Source: Symbiodinium natans
Lineage: Eukaryota > Sar > Dinophyceae > Suessiales > Symbiodiniaceae
Direction of reading: 5' to 3'
Length of the DNA: 30,000 nt
Assembly (NCBI GenBank): GCA_905221605.1
Contig: CAJNDS010002695.1
Span: 1-30,000 of the forward strand
The notes beneath the pieces are model-generated. The model saw nothing but the letters and a program-made list of their open reading frames with translations, searched no databases and had not been told where the DNA came from. Position numbers and translations under genes: made by a program. Below are positions 1 to 8,436 of this stretch, piece after piece; position 1 is the stretch's first letter, and each line of letters opens with the position of its first letter.

Positions 1-102
1 GGGGGGGAGAGCGAGAGAGCAGTTTGTGACAGCGGAGCGCACTGCAAGGCCACGGCGCGGAAATCATGCAACATGTTTCTGGATGTAAGAGCCTGCGCTA
101 CG
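1..102. other. Unassigned flank
   Basis: Short GC-rich stretch beginning with a G run and GA-rich sequence. I see no open reading frame or recognisable repeat in it. It is the left flank of the solo YR footprint that begins at about 103. Confidence 0.4.
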
Positions 103-410
103 CTGGTTAGTGCGTAGCGAAGCGAAGCACGGTAAGCGTCTCGTTGTTGCCTTGAACACAGTTTTGCAGTGTCGAAGCCTTTGCAGCTCGAAGGGTCTGC
201 AAAGGGTAGAGGTCTGTTCTTGCTAGGTTGCGCTTTAGACTTGCCCACCGCCGCCCCATGCACCTCCAGGGAATTTGGTAGTTCCATGCTAGGATGGCTG
301 AAATCAGCTGAACTGCTCGATTTGCGCATCCCAAGAAAATGATGCGCAGGGTGTCACGGAGTCGTGAGGGCTGGCGGGTGGGACTTTTGTGTGAATACAA
401 CTCTAGAGAC
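103..410 (+). repeat. Solo A-B footprint of YR element family 2
   Basis: Positions 105-242 match the A repeat of element 2 (14552-14690 and 21240-21379), and 243-410 match the stretch after A2 up to the end of B2 (21380-21545), with only scattered differences such as small indels near 174 and 309. No coding sequence lies between. An A-B unit without internal genes is what recombination between A1 and A2 of a split-direct-repeat element would leave, analogous to a solo LTR. The end reads CTCTAGAGAC, as in B1 and B2 of element 2. Confidence 0.85.
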
Positions 411-2557
411 TCTCACTCCTCGCTCGAGTAACTGATGATTCTGATAATACGAAGCCTAGTGCGCGATTTCATGTCAGTGCAGCTCTCTCATGGGAAATAC
501 GCCGTCTGCAGCGTGTGAGCGCGGCTTGAGCGCCCGAAGCGTCTCGTGTTTGAATGTAAATCACAAGCTGAGTAGGAGGTTAAAAGACTGGTGCGCCACG
601 GATGTGCAGTGGCTCCCCGCCAGCGACTGTTAGTGTTCTCCTGTGCACGCGTGGACATTGCGACTAGGGTTCCAGCGCAGCTTGTCTTCTGATACTCTCT
701 TCTTGCGCGAGGTGCACGCGTGCGTGCATCCAAGTGAGATCTGAGCGTGCTGACGACGCGTCTAGTTCAGTGTTGCGTGGTCCTGCGTTGACGCTGAGTG
801 TCATGCTGCAGCAACCGTGCTCTCAGGGCCAGTGTGTCGTGGGGGCAAAAGTGTAGGGTTGCTTTGTGAGATTTGTTCCAAGTTGTGGTTGGGCTAGTGT
901 GGTGTCGTACTGTAGTGCGACCGCAGCCCATGTTCGACTTTCCCACCTTCCACAACCCTCGAAAATAGGGCCAGAGGGACCTGGCCAGTGTGCCCGGTTG
1001 TCGAGGGGGACGCGCGCGCCTCCCTGGGTTGTCGTACTGGTTTGTCTAGAGTGATTGTGTGATCTAGACGTTCGTCCACCTTTCTGCAAAACAGGTAAAA
1101 GTGTCTCGGCGGGCAGGGTGGGCTTGATGGTTTGTCTCAGTACAGGGAAGATCTCAAATTCACGTTCGGGGCTCAGCTTCCTGTCGCTGTTTCGTGCTTC
1201 GGGCAGGCTAGGTGAACAGCCTTCGTTCTTGCGTCACTACAGTGAGCATGTTTGGAAACATGTATCTTGCTTTGTTGGCTCAAGTGTACTCGAGCCAAAA
1301 TGTGAGACTCTGTGTGCCAGAGTCTGCCTAGTGTGCCTAGGCAAGAATCGTTTGCCCCGCCCTCCTCTCCCTGGACTTGAAGTTTTTATTGGCCTCGTTA
1401 ACACTCCTGTGGATTCTGTGGGTCATTCAGGGAGGGTTTACTCACGGTGTGAGCGACTGCCCTCCGCATTTTTGGCGGTTGTGGTAGAGGCACTGGGTGC
1501 CGCTGTGGGCTGTGGGAGGTGTTGTCCCCCATCATGCCCATGAGTATTCGCTGTGTGCAGCGCGCCGCTGGGCGGCCCCTGAGATCAGGGACATCCAACG
1601 CACTATGAGGGAACCCCTCATGAACCGAGTAGCGCCCCTACATGTTCATGGAGTGAGTGCACAGAACGTTTAACAAACTTTTCGGTTAGCCATGTGCCCC
1701 CCTGTAGAAGTATTTTTCCTTGTCGTTTCACTGCTGCCAACAAGGCGCAAGGGACTGCTGAACAGACCGAGTCCCAGCAAAAAGTGCCCCGTAGTGGTTT
1801 CAAGTTCAAGGGTCTGGAACGAACCCTAAATCGTTTTATCCTTGCTTCGATAAACTAATTCACGTTCCTATTGGTAGCCGTAAAGTTTGAGTTGAATGGT
1901 GCCGTGTTCGGCGTTGCGTGAGTTTCTGCCTGTTGGTTGAGGGTAGCAGATGCATTTGCTGCCGTGGGTACACAGGTCTTGAACAGCCAGGACTATTTGT
2001 GTTGATGTGCCTTATGTTTGTCTTGTTTTATCAGGGACTGGCTACGCGTTGACCCTGCAGCTATTTTGGTTGGACAGGGGCTGGTGACCCTGCGCAGCTA
2101 TTCTGGCTTTCGTGTGGTGCTTCCAAGTAACAGCCGACAGTGCAGTAAGAATTGCATGATATCCGCAAACAAAGGGTTGCTTGTGCTAGCCACCCGAAAC
2201 CCCCTAGCGCGTGCTCCGAACACTCGGCCACCCTTGCGCGTGTTACACACTTGAGTGTTCAGCTGGCTAGCTGTAGTTCTGTTTGCTTCTGTGCTGCTGA
2301 AGTCGGCCTCAAGCAGCGTTGTGTGTGGAGGGCCTTTGCCATGGAGCAAGGCTCTCCCACACGTTGCGCGATCAGTCCAAAACAGCGCCTAGGGTTGTGT
2401 GTGTTGAGCGCTCGCAGACTTGTAGGAGAACGCAGTTGGCGTGCAGGCAGACAAGACGTCGCGCATGTTGAAATGGCGCATAGCGGTCCTAGTGAGTCCC
2501 TGGAGGGAAAGCTTGCGCCCCCAGTGCATGCTACTAACACTTGAGCCCGCCTTTTAC
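411..2557. other. Non-coding, degenerate repeat-rich stretch
   Basis: Open frames here are short or have low-complexity Cys/Leu-rich translations typical of chance frames; the longest, at about 1055-1543, resembles no family I know. A small internal duplication lies at 2050-2106 (two copies of GACCCTGC-CAGCTATT-TGG). A motif close to TGCACGCGTGCGTGCA occurs near 710 and recurs near 2645 and 3213. I find no gene I can support. Confidence 0.5.
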
Positions 2558-2650
2558 ATGATGCTTCATGCCATGAGACTTGGTCAGCTGCTCGGCTTTG
2601 TTTTGTTGCTGCTGTATACCAGCAGCTGTGCCGCTGCCCGCAGGGGTGTG
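2558..2650 (+). CDS. Candidate signal-peptide exon
   Basis: From ATG at 2558 (a second ATG at 2561) the frame gives a textbook secretory signal: MML, a few polar residues, a hydrophobic core rich in Leu (GFVLLLLY), then SSCAAA as a plausible cleavage region. The frame soon runs into a GTG-rich stretch with possible donors at about 2648-2651. The start resembles that of the second signal exon at 4293 (both begin MML). I cannot place the downstream exons with confidence; the open frame at 2692-3015 is one option. Chance hydrophobic frames occur, so this stays tentative. Confidence 0.35.
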
Positions 2651-2691
2651 CGCGTGCGTGCATTTTTTACGTGAGAACTGAGCAAGCGTGA

Positions 2692-3015
2692 CTCGAAAAC
2701 CGACAGGGAGATGAAATTCTTCTTGGCGAGTCTGAGAGGTCGGCGCAGACTTTTAGGACCCTCGTTGCCACTGCTTCAGACACTGAAACTTTGTGCAGCC
2801 AAACTGGTGTCCGTCCGTGCCTTGAGTGTGTGGATGGTTGCGGCGTAGCCTGTGCTTGCGTGAACGTGCTGTCCATTGAAGGGTACGAGGGCGAAGGAGT
2901 GTGTGAGTGCTGCGGGATGCGCGCGCAGCGGGATTTGCTAGCAGATCTTGAGCACGTTGTGATGTGTGCAGTGTCACGGCTTGCGAAATTTCGCGGCGCG
3001 AAGCGAAGCACATGA
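2692..3015 (+). CDS. Cys-rich open frame, possible exon with EGF-like motif
   Basis: A 108-codon open frame with balanced composition follows the candidate signal exon. It starts acidic (GDEILLGESERSAQ) and becomes Cys-rich. The stretch CVDGCGVACAC followed by GYEGEGVCEC is reminiscent of the C-terminal half of an EGF-like module (C-x-C then GYxGxGxxC). There is no good start codon, so it would have to be an internal or terminal exon, perhaps spliced from 2558-2650 using an acceptor near 2706. The last part (from about 2993) overlaps a piece resembling the YR element A repeat. The function is unknown and it may be a chance frame. Confidence 0.2.
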   Translation, partial: LENRQGDEILLGESERSAQTFRTLVATASDTETLCSQTGVRPCLECVDGCGVACACVNVLSIEGYEGEGVCECCGMRAQRDLLADLEHVVMCAVSRLAKFRGAKRST

Positions 3016-3040
3016 GTCGTCTCGTGGGTTTGTACTTGTG
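2993..3040 (+). repeat. Fragment resembling the head of the family-2 A repeat
   Basis: The sequence CGCGAAGCGAAGCAC followed by GTCGTCTCGT matches the first about 45 bp of the A repeat (compare 110-152, 14558-14600, 21246-21288), with a few changes. The similarity fades afterwards. It is probably an old truncated copy. Confidence 0.4.
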
Positions 3041-3509
3041 TGGTGAGTCTGAGCGCGGCGAGCTGCGGGGCTTTCACGCCTCTGCGTGCAATACAATCAC
3101 TCGCAGTTGTGGATGTGAGCTCACTCTGTAGCGCCGCGCAACATAGGTTCCGGTGCGTCTGCGCAGAGGGAGCAGTAATCACTTAGTGACTAGAGTCTGC
3201 GAGAGAGCAGCGAGATGCACGCGTGCGTGCAGTAAAGTGGGATACTAAGTGGGATCTTGCGCGCTGTGTCAGGTGTGTGAGCGACTGTGCGTGTCTGCGT
3301 GAAGGAACCTTTGCGAATGGGTTGGTCTGGATATGGCAGGCGCGCGTGGCGAACCCTCGAGCCCGCGCAACCCTGCAGGTTCAGTCATGCATTTTTCTGA
3401 ATGTCTGTGCTGCTGCTGAGCGCCCTGGAGTGGGAAAGGCAGAGCGCAACCTATCCCTCAGTCTTGGGTGCACAGGTCTGGAATGGTCAGGGCTGGCCCT
3501 GCGCTTTGA

Positions 3510-3525
3510 GGGGGGGGGGGGGGGG
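3510..3525. repeat. Poly-G tract (G16)
   Basis: Uninterrupted run of 16 G in otherwise unassigned DNA. It is seen directly. Confidence 0.9.
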
Positions 3526-3832
3526 CGGCCGGCTCACCCCCGCCGACTTACGCAGCGTCCGCCCATGCTAGGTTGTGAGCATGAGGGTTCTTGTTTGTGA
3601 TTGCTTGACTGCTCGCAGTGTTGTGCGCTCACAGTTGCGCCTGCTGGTTAGCAGGCAGGGCGATAGTAGGCCCAGCCAAGTCAAAGTAGGGACATTTTGC
3701 TTTTCCGGGCCGCCGCAACCTGCAAAGTGTAGGGGTTGGGTTTGGGTCGACCCGATAACCGAGTGCAAGACCGCCCGGTGTTTTGAGACCCAAGAACTCT
3801 GCCGCCGCATCTCAAAATGAAGGAGACCGCCG

Positions 3833-4195
3833 CACATGTTGTGCTGTGCGTTCAAGAGTTGACCCTCAAGGTTTCCAGTTGGTCAGCCCACAGTTGAGGG
3901 CCACCTCTGTTTGTTTCAGACTTTACCCCACCCTCCCGCCGCAAAGAGGGTTCTGAGTTCTGGGTTAGTTTTTGTGTGCCTGGGGGTTTGTGTGTTTGTC
4001 CCCAGCACTGAGTGTCATTGCAGCTTCGCACGCAGCATGCAAGGCATGTTCCTTTCGGATCTGCCCGACTCTATCGGCCTCATGGCTGGAAAAGAAAGTC
4101 CGACGCGAGCGAGAGTTCCAGTCTGCGCATGGCTAGCGGCGCTAAGTTGCGTGGCTTCTGCTTGCAGGTGTTCTACACGCAGGTATTGCAAAAAG
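3833..4195 (+). repeat. Dispersed repeat R, diverged 5'-truncated copy
   Basis: Matches the 3' two thirds of R at 5167-5695 and 27835-28470, starting at CACATGTTGTGCTG and ending at TATTGCA. It differs at many positions, so it is older than the other two copies. R contains no long frame shared by all copies and has no recognised family. It lies just upstream of the signal-peptide exon at 4293. Confidence 0.75.
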
Positions 4196-4292
4196 GGTTT
4201 CGCTAGAAAGAGATAAGTGCTTCCTATGAGTGTTGCCACGTGTGCTTCTGGGATCTGCTGCTTCTCTGCTTCGAAAGCCTTGCAGCGGTGTC

Positions 4293-4383
4293 ATGATGTT
4301 ATGGACATGGCTTCTTGTCTTTGGTATGCTTTTTCGGACCGACAGTGCACCGGTGCTGGGCTTGGATCTCCCGCGAGAGGCGG
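4293..4383 (+). CDS. Candidate first exon (signal peptide) of a secreted protein
   Basis: ATG at 4293 (and 4296) opens MMLWTWLLVFGML, a short basic-free hydrophobic core, then RTDSAPVLGLDL, consistent with a cleavable signal. The frame reaches GCG G followed directly by GTAGGT at 4384, a good 5' splice donor (exon end phase 1). Element 1 begins 9 bp further on, so the insertion would fall inside the intron. The CPW-WPC exons on the same strand resume beyond the two elements at 21546 onward. CPW-WPC proteins are normally secreted, so this could be exon 1 of that gene. The exon itself is moderately convincing; the link over 17 kb is inference. Confidence 0.4.
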
Positions 4384-4392
4384 GTAGGTGCC

Positions 4393-4838
4393 AAGCATAT
4401 CTGAGCGCGTGCGCTCCGTTGGTTTATCAAGCCCCCAAAACAGCTTTAAAATTTTAAAGCGTTCTTGGAAGCCTTTTCACGGTCGTGATAATGTGGTCCT
4501 TAAATTTTGAAAAGACTGCAGTGATCTCATGTTCCTAAATTATGTTGACACGGAATGTTCCGAAACCGGAGCCCTGTGTATAGCATGTTTCCGACATGTT
4601 GCATTCGTGCTTTATTTTCCATGGAAGCACATGAGCAAGTTTTTATTGTATTGCTTGTTGTGAATTTTCACTGACTTGTCTGATGAGTGACATGGTTCAA
4701 GTCGGGCTCCTGCAGAGCTCAGAGTGAAAATTTTTCCCACCCACCCAACCCCAGGGGGGAACTTGACCAAATGTGGTCGGCGGGATGTGCCCGCGTTGTG
4801 CAATGTGCACGTAGTGTTCAACTTGATATGCATCCCCC
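4393..4838 (+). repeat. Element 1 repeat A1
   Basis: Matches 13969-14413 nearly base for base, beginning AAGCATATCTGAG and ending GATATGCATCCC. It differs from A2 by one T in a T run near 4476. Its last about 80 bp (from GGGGAACTTGACC) also occur at the start of B1, so A and B overlap here. AAGC at the left edge is shared with the B1-A2 junction and may be part of the recombination core. Confidence 0.9.
4686..4688 (+). promoter_or_regulatory. Inferred trans-splice acceptor in A1 (also in A2 at 14266-14268)
   Basis: The retroposed copy at 4839-4943 joins the spliced leader directly to TGACATGGTTC, which in A1 begins at 4688 just after AG (GATGAG). The same AG lies at 14266-14267 in A2. This maps where the leader was added to an RNA made from the A repeat, so A carries transcription and processing signals, as an LTR would. 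Confidence 0.65.
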
Positions 4839-4943
4839 TTTTTTTTTTTTTTTTTTTTTTCCTCTCTTGGCAAACTGAAGCCATTTTGGCTCAAGTGACA
4901 TGGTTCAAGTCGGGCTCCTGCAGAGCTCAGAGTGAAAATTTTT
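4839..4943. pseudogene. Retroposed element-1 transcript with spliced leader, 5' inverted
   Basis: On the + strand: T22 (4839-4860), then 17 bp that are the reverse complement of a B-repeat piece (CAGTTTGCCAAGAGAGG), then a spliced-leader relict (4874-4895), then a direct copy of 4688-4735 (4896-4943). Read on the minus strand this is an inverted 5' part ending at the leader, joined to a sense 3' part that ends in poly-A. That is the product expected from twin priming of a leader-capped, polyadenylated RNA by a LINE-type reverse transcriptase. The RNA would start at the acceptor in A and end within B. Template switching is an alternative. I see no clear target duplication. Confidence 0.6.
4874..4895 (+). 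other. Relict dinoflagellate spliced leader
   Basis: Twenty of 22 positions fit the dinoflagellate spliced leader (DCCGTAGCCATTTTGGCTCAAG in the literature). The mismatches are T for C at position 3 and A for T at position 5. The 17-base 3' part is perfect. It is directly followed by sequence that in A1 and A2 follows an AG, as expected for a reverse-transcribed trans-spliced mRNA. This is the clearest taxonomic marker in the window. Confidence 0.85.
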
Positions 4944-5166
4944 GTGGGCCTGTTTCTGCTTAAGCTTGTGAGACCTCCAACAGGCTCTCTTTGCAACAGG
5001 CCTTGCCACAAAGGAGTTCGCCCTTAGGGCTCGTGCAAGCTCCCGCGCAGCGGGCAGCGGATGGTCATTGCGTCCGTCCTTACTCGAGGCCGTGCCGCCT
5101 CCCAGAGGCTCTTCCTGGTGCCTCAGGGTCCCCTTCCTTCGGGTTCTGTCTGGATTCGGGGGTTTT

Positions 5167-5695
5167 GCAAATCTCCACTTGTTGACGAGGCCTTATTGCG
5201 CATGGCCCGTGTTGAAAGCAAACCACATACCTGGCTGTGTGTCTGGGTGTGCGTTTGAGTCACCTGCAGTGTTGACATTTTTCGTTTGATGACTCTGCTT
5301 GTCGTGTTCTGCAGCTCCGCATACCATTGCGAACACGCTTTTTGCACATGTTGTGCTGCACGTTCAAGAGTTGACCCTCAAGCTTTCCAGTTGGTCAGCC
5401 AACAGTTGAGGGCCACCTCTGCTTGTTTGTCTCAGAATTTTGCCCCGCCCTCCCGCCGCAAAGAGGGTTGTGGGTTAACTTTTGTGTGCCAGGGGGTTTG
5501 TGTGTTTGTCCCCAGCACTGAGTGTCATTGCAGCTTCACATGCAAAGCATGTTCCTTTCGGATCTGCCCGACTCTATCGGCCTCGTGGCTGGAAAAGAAA
5601 GTCCGACGCGTGCGAGGGTTCCAGTCTGTGCATGGCTAGCTGCGCTAGTTGCATGGCCTTGGCTTGCAGGTGTTCTACACGCGGGTATTGCAATA
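5167..5695 (+). repeat. Dispersed repeat R inside element 1
   Basis: Near-identical to 27835-28470 apart from the extra block in that copy, and related to 3833-4195. It begins GCAAATCTCCACTTG and ends TATTGCAATA. It occupies the region between A1 and the YR gene of element 1. Because R also occurs outside YR elements, it is probably a separate mobile sequence that inserted here, possibly a SINE-like element. No terminal repeats or internal promoter boxes were recognised. Confidence 0.85.
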
Positions 5696-5994
5696 AGCTG
5701 GGGCTTCCTTTGTGGGTTCTTTTCCTTCGTGTATCTGCTGTGCATCCTGTGAGCCTCGTACATGCAAGCCGTCGCCCTTCGGTGTGACCTCGGCAATTTG
5801 TGGACGCAGCCACGCGTTGCGCAGTTGCTGTGGCACTTTCTGCACGTCACGGATCGTGTTCGAGTGCAGAGCATTACTTGGTGGATTCACGCAGATATCC
5901 GGTGGTTCATTTTTGAGCTGCAGCCTGCTTTGCCTGACAGCGACTTCAGCAGTGAGGAAGAGCTCCTCCCGCGCCGTGCGGGGTAGTGCCTGCA
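5696..5994 (+). other. Leader region before the YR gene
   Basis: Contains a 74-codon ATG frame (5762-5986) that ends just before the YR start and resembles no known protein. It may be a chance frame or an upstream ORF. No other feature is visible. Confidence 0.3.
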
Positions 5995-7746
5995 ATGTCT
6001 TCAATGGCTTCGGGAATAGGGGGTTTGGTTATCAGCAGTCATGTGCGGCATGTGTGGGCCTCGTCCAGCGCCTCAGCCTTCGATTTCTTGAAGCCGGATG
6101 CACTGTTGTCAGCCTCGCCCCTACTTCAGGACCCCAATAAGAGACCCAGGTTGCTGCCCGCTCCTGTGGGGCCTCTGCCTCCTTTGCCAGTTCCTGATGA
6201 ACCTCGGCCTCAATCAACTCCTCCAGAAATCGACTATGGGGTGAATGCGTACTTGGCAGCTGGGTTGAAACCGTTGACTGCCAGGGATGAGACCTTGAAG
6301 TTGCAAGCAATCACGTATGAGCGGAAGTGCGCCCTGAAGAAGTGGTTGAGCTTAATCTCTGTGAACTTCCAGGCGTGGGAAATCGCGAGACGGGCTCTGG
6401 GCCCCTTCGAGCCCAGCTTTGCGTGCAAAGGCCTGGTAGACAGTGTCAGAGATGCTGCGGGAGTTAAGGCTTCAAGCACTTTGCATAACCGAGCCGGACC
6501 CCTGCTCCGGTACGTGAAGTTTTGGAAGGGTCGAGGACACAAGTGCTTCCCCGTGAGTGAGGGACAGGTCTACTCCTTCTTCAAGGACGGGGGAGATATG
6601 GCGCCCACTTTTCCAAGGTCCCTGATGATTTCCATCAGCTTCGCTGTGCACGTGTTTGGCTTGGTTTGGACTGATGACCCGTTGAGAAGCGGGAGGGTCA
6701 AGGGCTTGGTCGCTTCCCACTATGCGACGAAGCGCGAAGAAGTCAGGAGACCGGCTTTCACTGTGGAGCAGATCAAGTTGTTGGAGAGGATCGTCATGGA
6801 CAACGGGAGGTCTTCGTATGACAGAGTCGCTGCAGGGTTCTTTCTGCTGCTCGCGTACGGTCGTTTGAGGTTCAGTGACGGGCAGAGGGTTACCAGCTTC
6901 CTGTTGGATCAACCCGACCCCAACAAGCCTGAGCTGGGATATCTGGAGTGTACTGCCAAACGCACCAAGTCGCAGGTTGGCATGATCAAGAAGGCAAAGG
7001 TCCTGCCCGTGGTGATCCCGTTGGCTGCGGTGGGGCTCTGCTGGATCCCTACCTGGCTTGTCCTCCGGATGAAGGCCGGGCTGTGCTATGGAGGGTCGGT
7101 GCCGGAGAATGAGCCGATTCTCCCGGCGGTTGCGGCAGGAGGCGGCTGGACTCGAGTTCCCCTTGACGTCTCGGCGGCTAGTGATTGGTTGAGGCAGCTG
7201 CTGAGACATACTGCGCAGGTCGGTCCCATCAAGGTCGGTACCCACAGCGCCAAGGCAACCATGCTCAGTTGGGCTGCCAAAGTCGGCATGGATGATGGGC
7301 CCAGACGCTTGTTAGGCTTTCACGTGAAGACCGGAGACTCCCTGATCGTGTACAGTAGAGACGCTATGTCTCATCCTATGCGGTTGCTCGTACGCCTCAT
7401 CCTGGACGTCAAGAACGGCAAGTTTGACCCAGACTTGACCCGCTCCGGGGCTTTGGCAAGTGAGCTGGCTGGGGAGTCGGAGTCTTCCGAGGGCTCGACG
7501 GATGAAGAGTGCAAGCAGGTGTCGGAAGAAGAGAGGGCCGTGGAAGAGGTCGTCGGCGAGTGGGACCCGGGCCACGGCCCCGACGAGCACTTCGCTAGGC
7601 ACCTTGTCTCACGATGCATTCACAAGGTTCGGGATGAGGCTGGGTCGCAGCTGGTGTGTGGTCGCACTATCAGCACGCGCTTCGAGGTCCTGAACAAGAA
7701 ACCGGCATTCATGCACCCCTTGTGCTCAGGATGTTTCAGTGTCTGA
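5995..7746 (+). CDS. Tyrosine recombinase of element 1
   Basis: 583 residues from the ATG at 5995 (another at 6004); the frame is open from 5956 but has no earlier ATG. After a Pro-rich N-terminus comes a core-binding region, then the catalytic domain: Arg in YGRLRFSD (R292), a Lys-bearing strand (TAKRTKSQVG), THSAKAT (H417, with Lys420 where most recombinases have Arg), GFH (H443) and the nucleophile in IVYSRD (Y453). It should cut and rejoin the circular cDNA at the A/B core. An acidic linker (about 480-530) is followed by a Cys-rich tail with CGR (C555) and a terminal CSGCF (C577, C580). A comparable tail occurs in the recombinase of element 2. The gene stands first in the element, upstream of gag. 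Confidence 0.85.
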   Translation: MSSMASGIGGLVISSHVRHVWASSSASAFDFLKPDALLSASPLLQDPNKRPRLLPAPVGPLPPLPVPDEPRPQSTPPEIDYGVNAYLAAGLKPLTARDETLKLQAITYERKCALKKWLSLISVNFQAWEIARRALGPFEPSFACKGLVDSVRDAAGVKASSTLHNRAGPLLRYVKFWKGRGHKCFPVSEGQVYSFFKDGGDMAPTFPRSLMISISFAVHVFGLVWTDDPLRSGRVKGLVASHYATKREEVRRPAFTVEQIKLLERIVMDNGRSSYDRVAAGFFLLLAYGRLRFSDGQRVTSFLLDQPDPNKPELGYLECTAKRTKSQVGMIKKAKVLPVVIPLAAVGLCWIPTWLVLRMKAGLCYGGSVPENEPILPAVAAGGGWTRVPLDVSAASDWLRQLLRHTAQVGPIKVGTHSAKATMLSWAAKVGMDDGPRRLLGFHVKTGDSLIVYSRDAMSHPMRLLVRLILDVKNGKFDPDLTRSGALASELAGESESSEGSTDEECKQVSEEERAVEEVVGEWDPGHGPDEHFARHLVSRCIHKVRDEAGSQLVCGRTISTRFEVLNKKPAFMHPLCSGCFSV

Positions 7747-8436
7747 ACAATTTTGGAACGCACTCACGCAGCCTACGAAAACGTGATGGGTGAAGGGACA
7801 CTTGTCTGAGTAGACATGCAGAGACATGGGTGCACATGGTACAAGAGCGCTCAGCAGCACTTGGTGTCTGAGTACCACAGTGAGCGATCATGTCATGAAG
7901 GTGTGTGGGTCAGCTCGTGGATGATAAATGTGAATCTTGACGCGCGCCCTGCGGGGTGAACACTTGCTGGGCACGAAGTGGGATCCGGGAGTGCGTTGTG
8001 TGCAGGGTAGGCTTTGCTGGCGCATTGTAGGCATTGCGTTGCTGTAGTTGCATGTTGCTTAACATGTGTACGTGCGACAGTTGTCCGAGTGTGTCACTGT
8101 GTGGGGTCGAGTGGTCTTGCTCGAGTGACTGCAGTGCCTTCGGACGGCGTTCTTGTTTTCCCTCCCTCCCGCCCTGTGTCTGCAGGGGGGCAGTGGTTTG
8201 CAGCAGCAGCTGTGTCGATTTATCAGCATCGGAGCTGATGTCATCTTGCTTCAGAGTTCCTGAGCTCTGTGCGATCCACCGATGGAAAAGAGCGGGAGTC
8301 CTCTGCAAGGGTGCCTCTTCGGTTTGCCGGATTTGGTCCCGGGGGCTTGGTTGGTTTTGTGGGCTTCGTTTTCTTTGCTGCACGGTAGGATCCCCAATGT
8401 CTTGAGATTTTGAAAGTGGTAGAGCTCTGATCCGTC
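7747..8436 (+). other. YR-gag intergenic region of element 1
   Basis: No supported gene. Most of it (7969-8394) is repeat S, also found at 23028-23427. The remaining flanks show no motif I recognise. The 3' part would be the gag leader; its trans-splice acceptor is not identified. Confidence 0.5.
7969..8394 (+). repeat. Dispersed repeat S, copy 1
   Basis: Matches 23028-23427 with about 10-15 percent differences by eye, from GCACGAAGTG to GCTGCACGG followed by GGATC. It contains conserved blocks such as TCGATTTATCAGCATCGGAGCT. Copy 2 lies outside the YR elements, so S is a separate repeat that was either inserted here or carried in with the element. It has no coding capacity that I can see. 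Confidence 0.8.

Noticed and set aside
1268-1287. Possible second spliced-leader relict (TTGGCTCAAG)
   Set aside because: Only the last about ten bases match well, with several mismatches before; chance is likely.
1055-1543. 162-codon + strand frame
   Set aside because: Composition is Cys/Leu/Val-rich and patternless, with no domain, and it lies in repeat-like DNA; most likely a chance frame.
2057-2078. Leader-like CAGCTATTTTGG
   Set aside because: Too many mismatches over 22 nt and no join to a spliced RNA.
2667-3182. 171-codon minus-strand frame
   Set aside because: His/Thr/Ser-rich translation typical of the antisense of GTG-rich DNA; no motif.
6472-7245. 257-codon minus-strand frame inside the YR gene
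   Set aside because: Shadow of the well-supported + strand recombinase, which has its catalytic residues.
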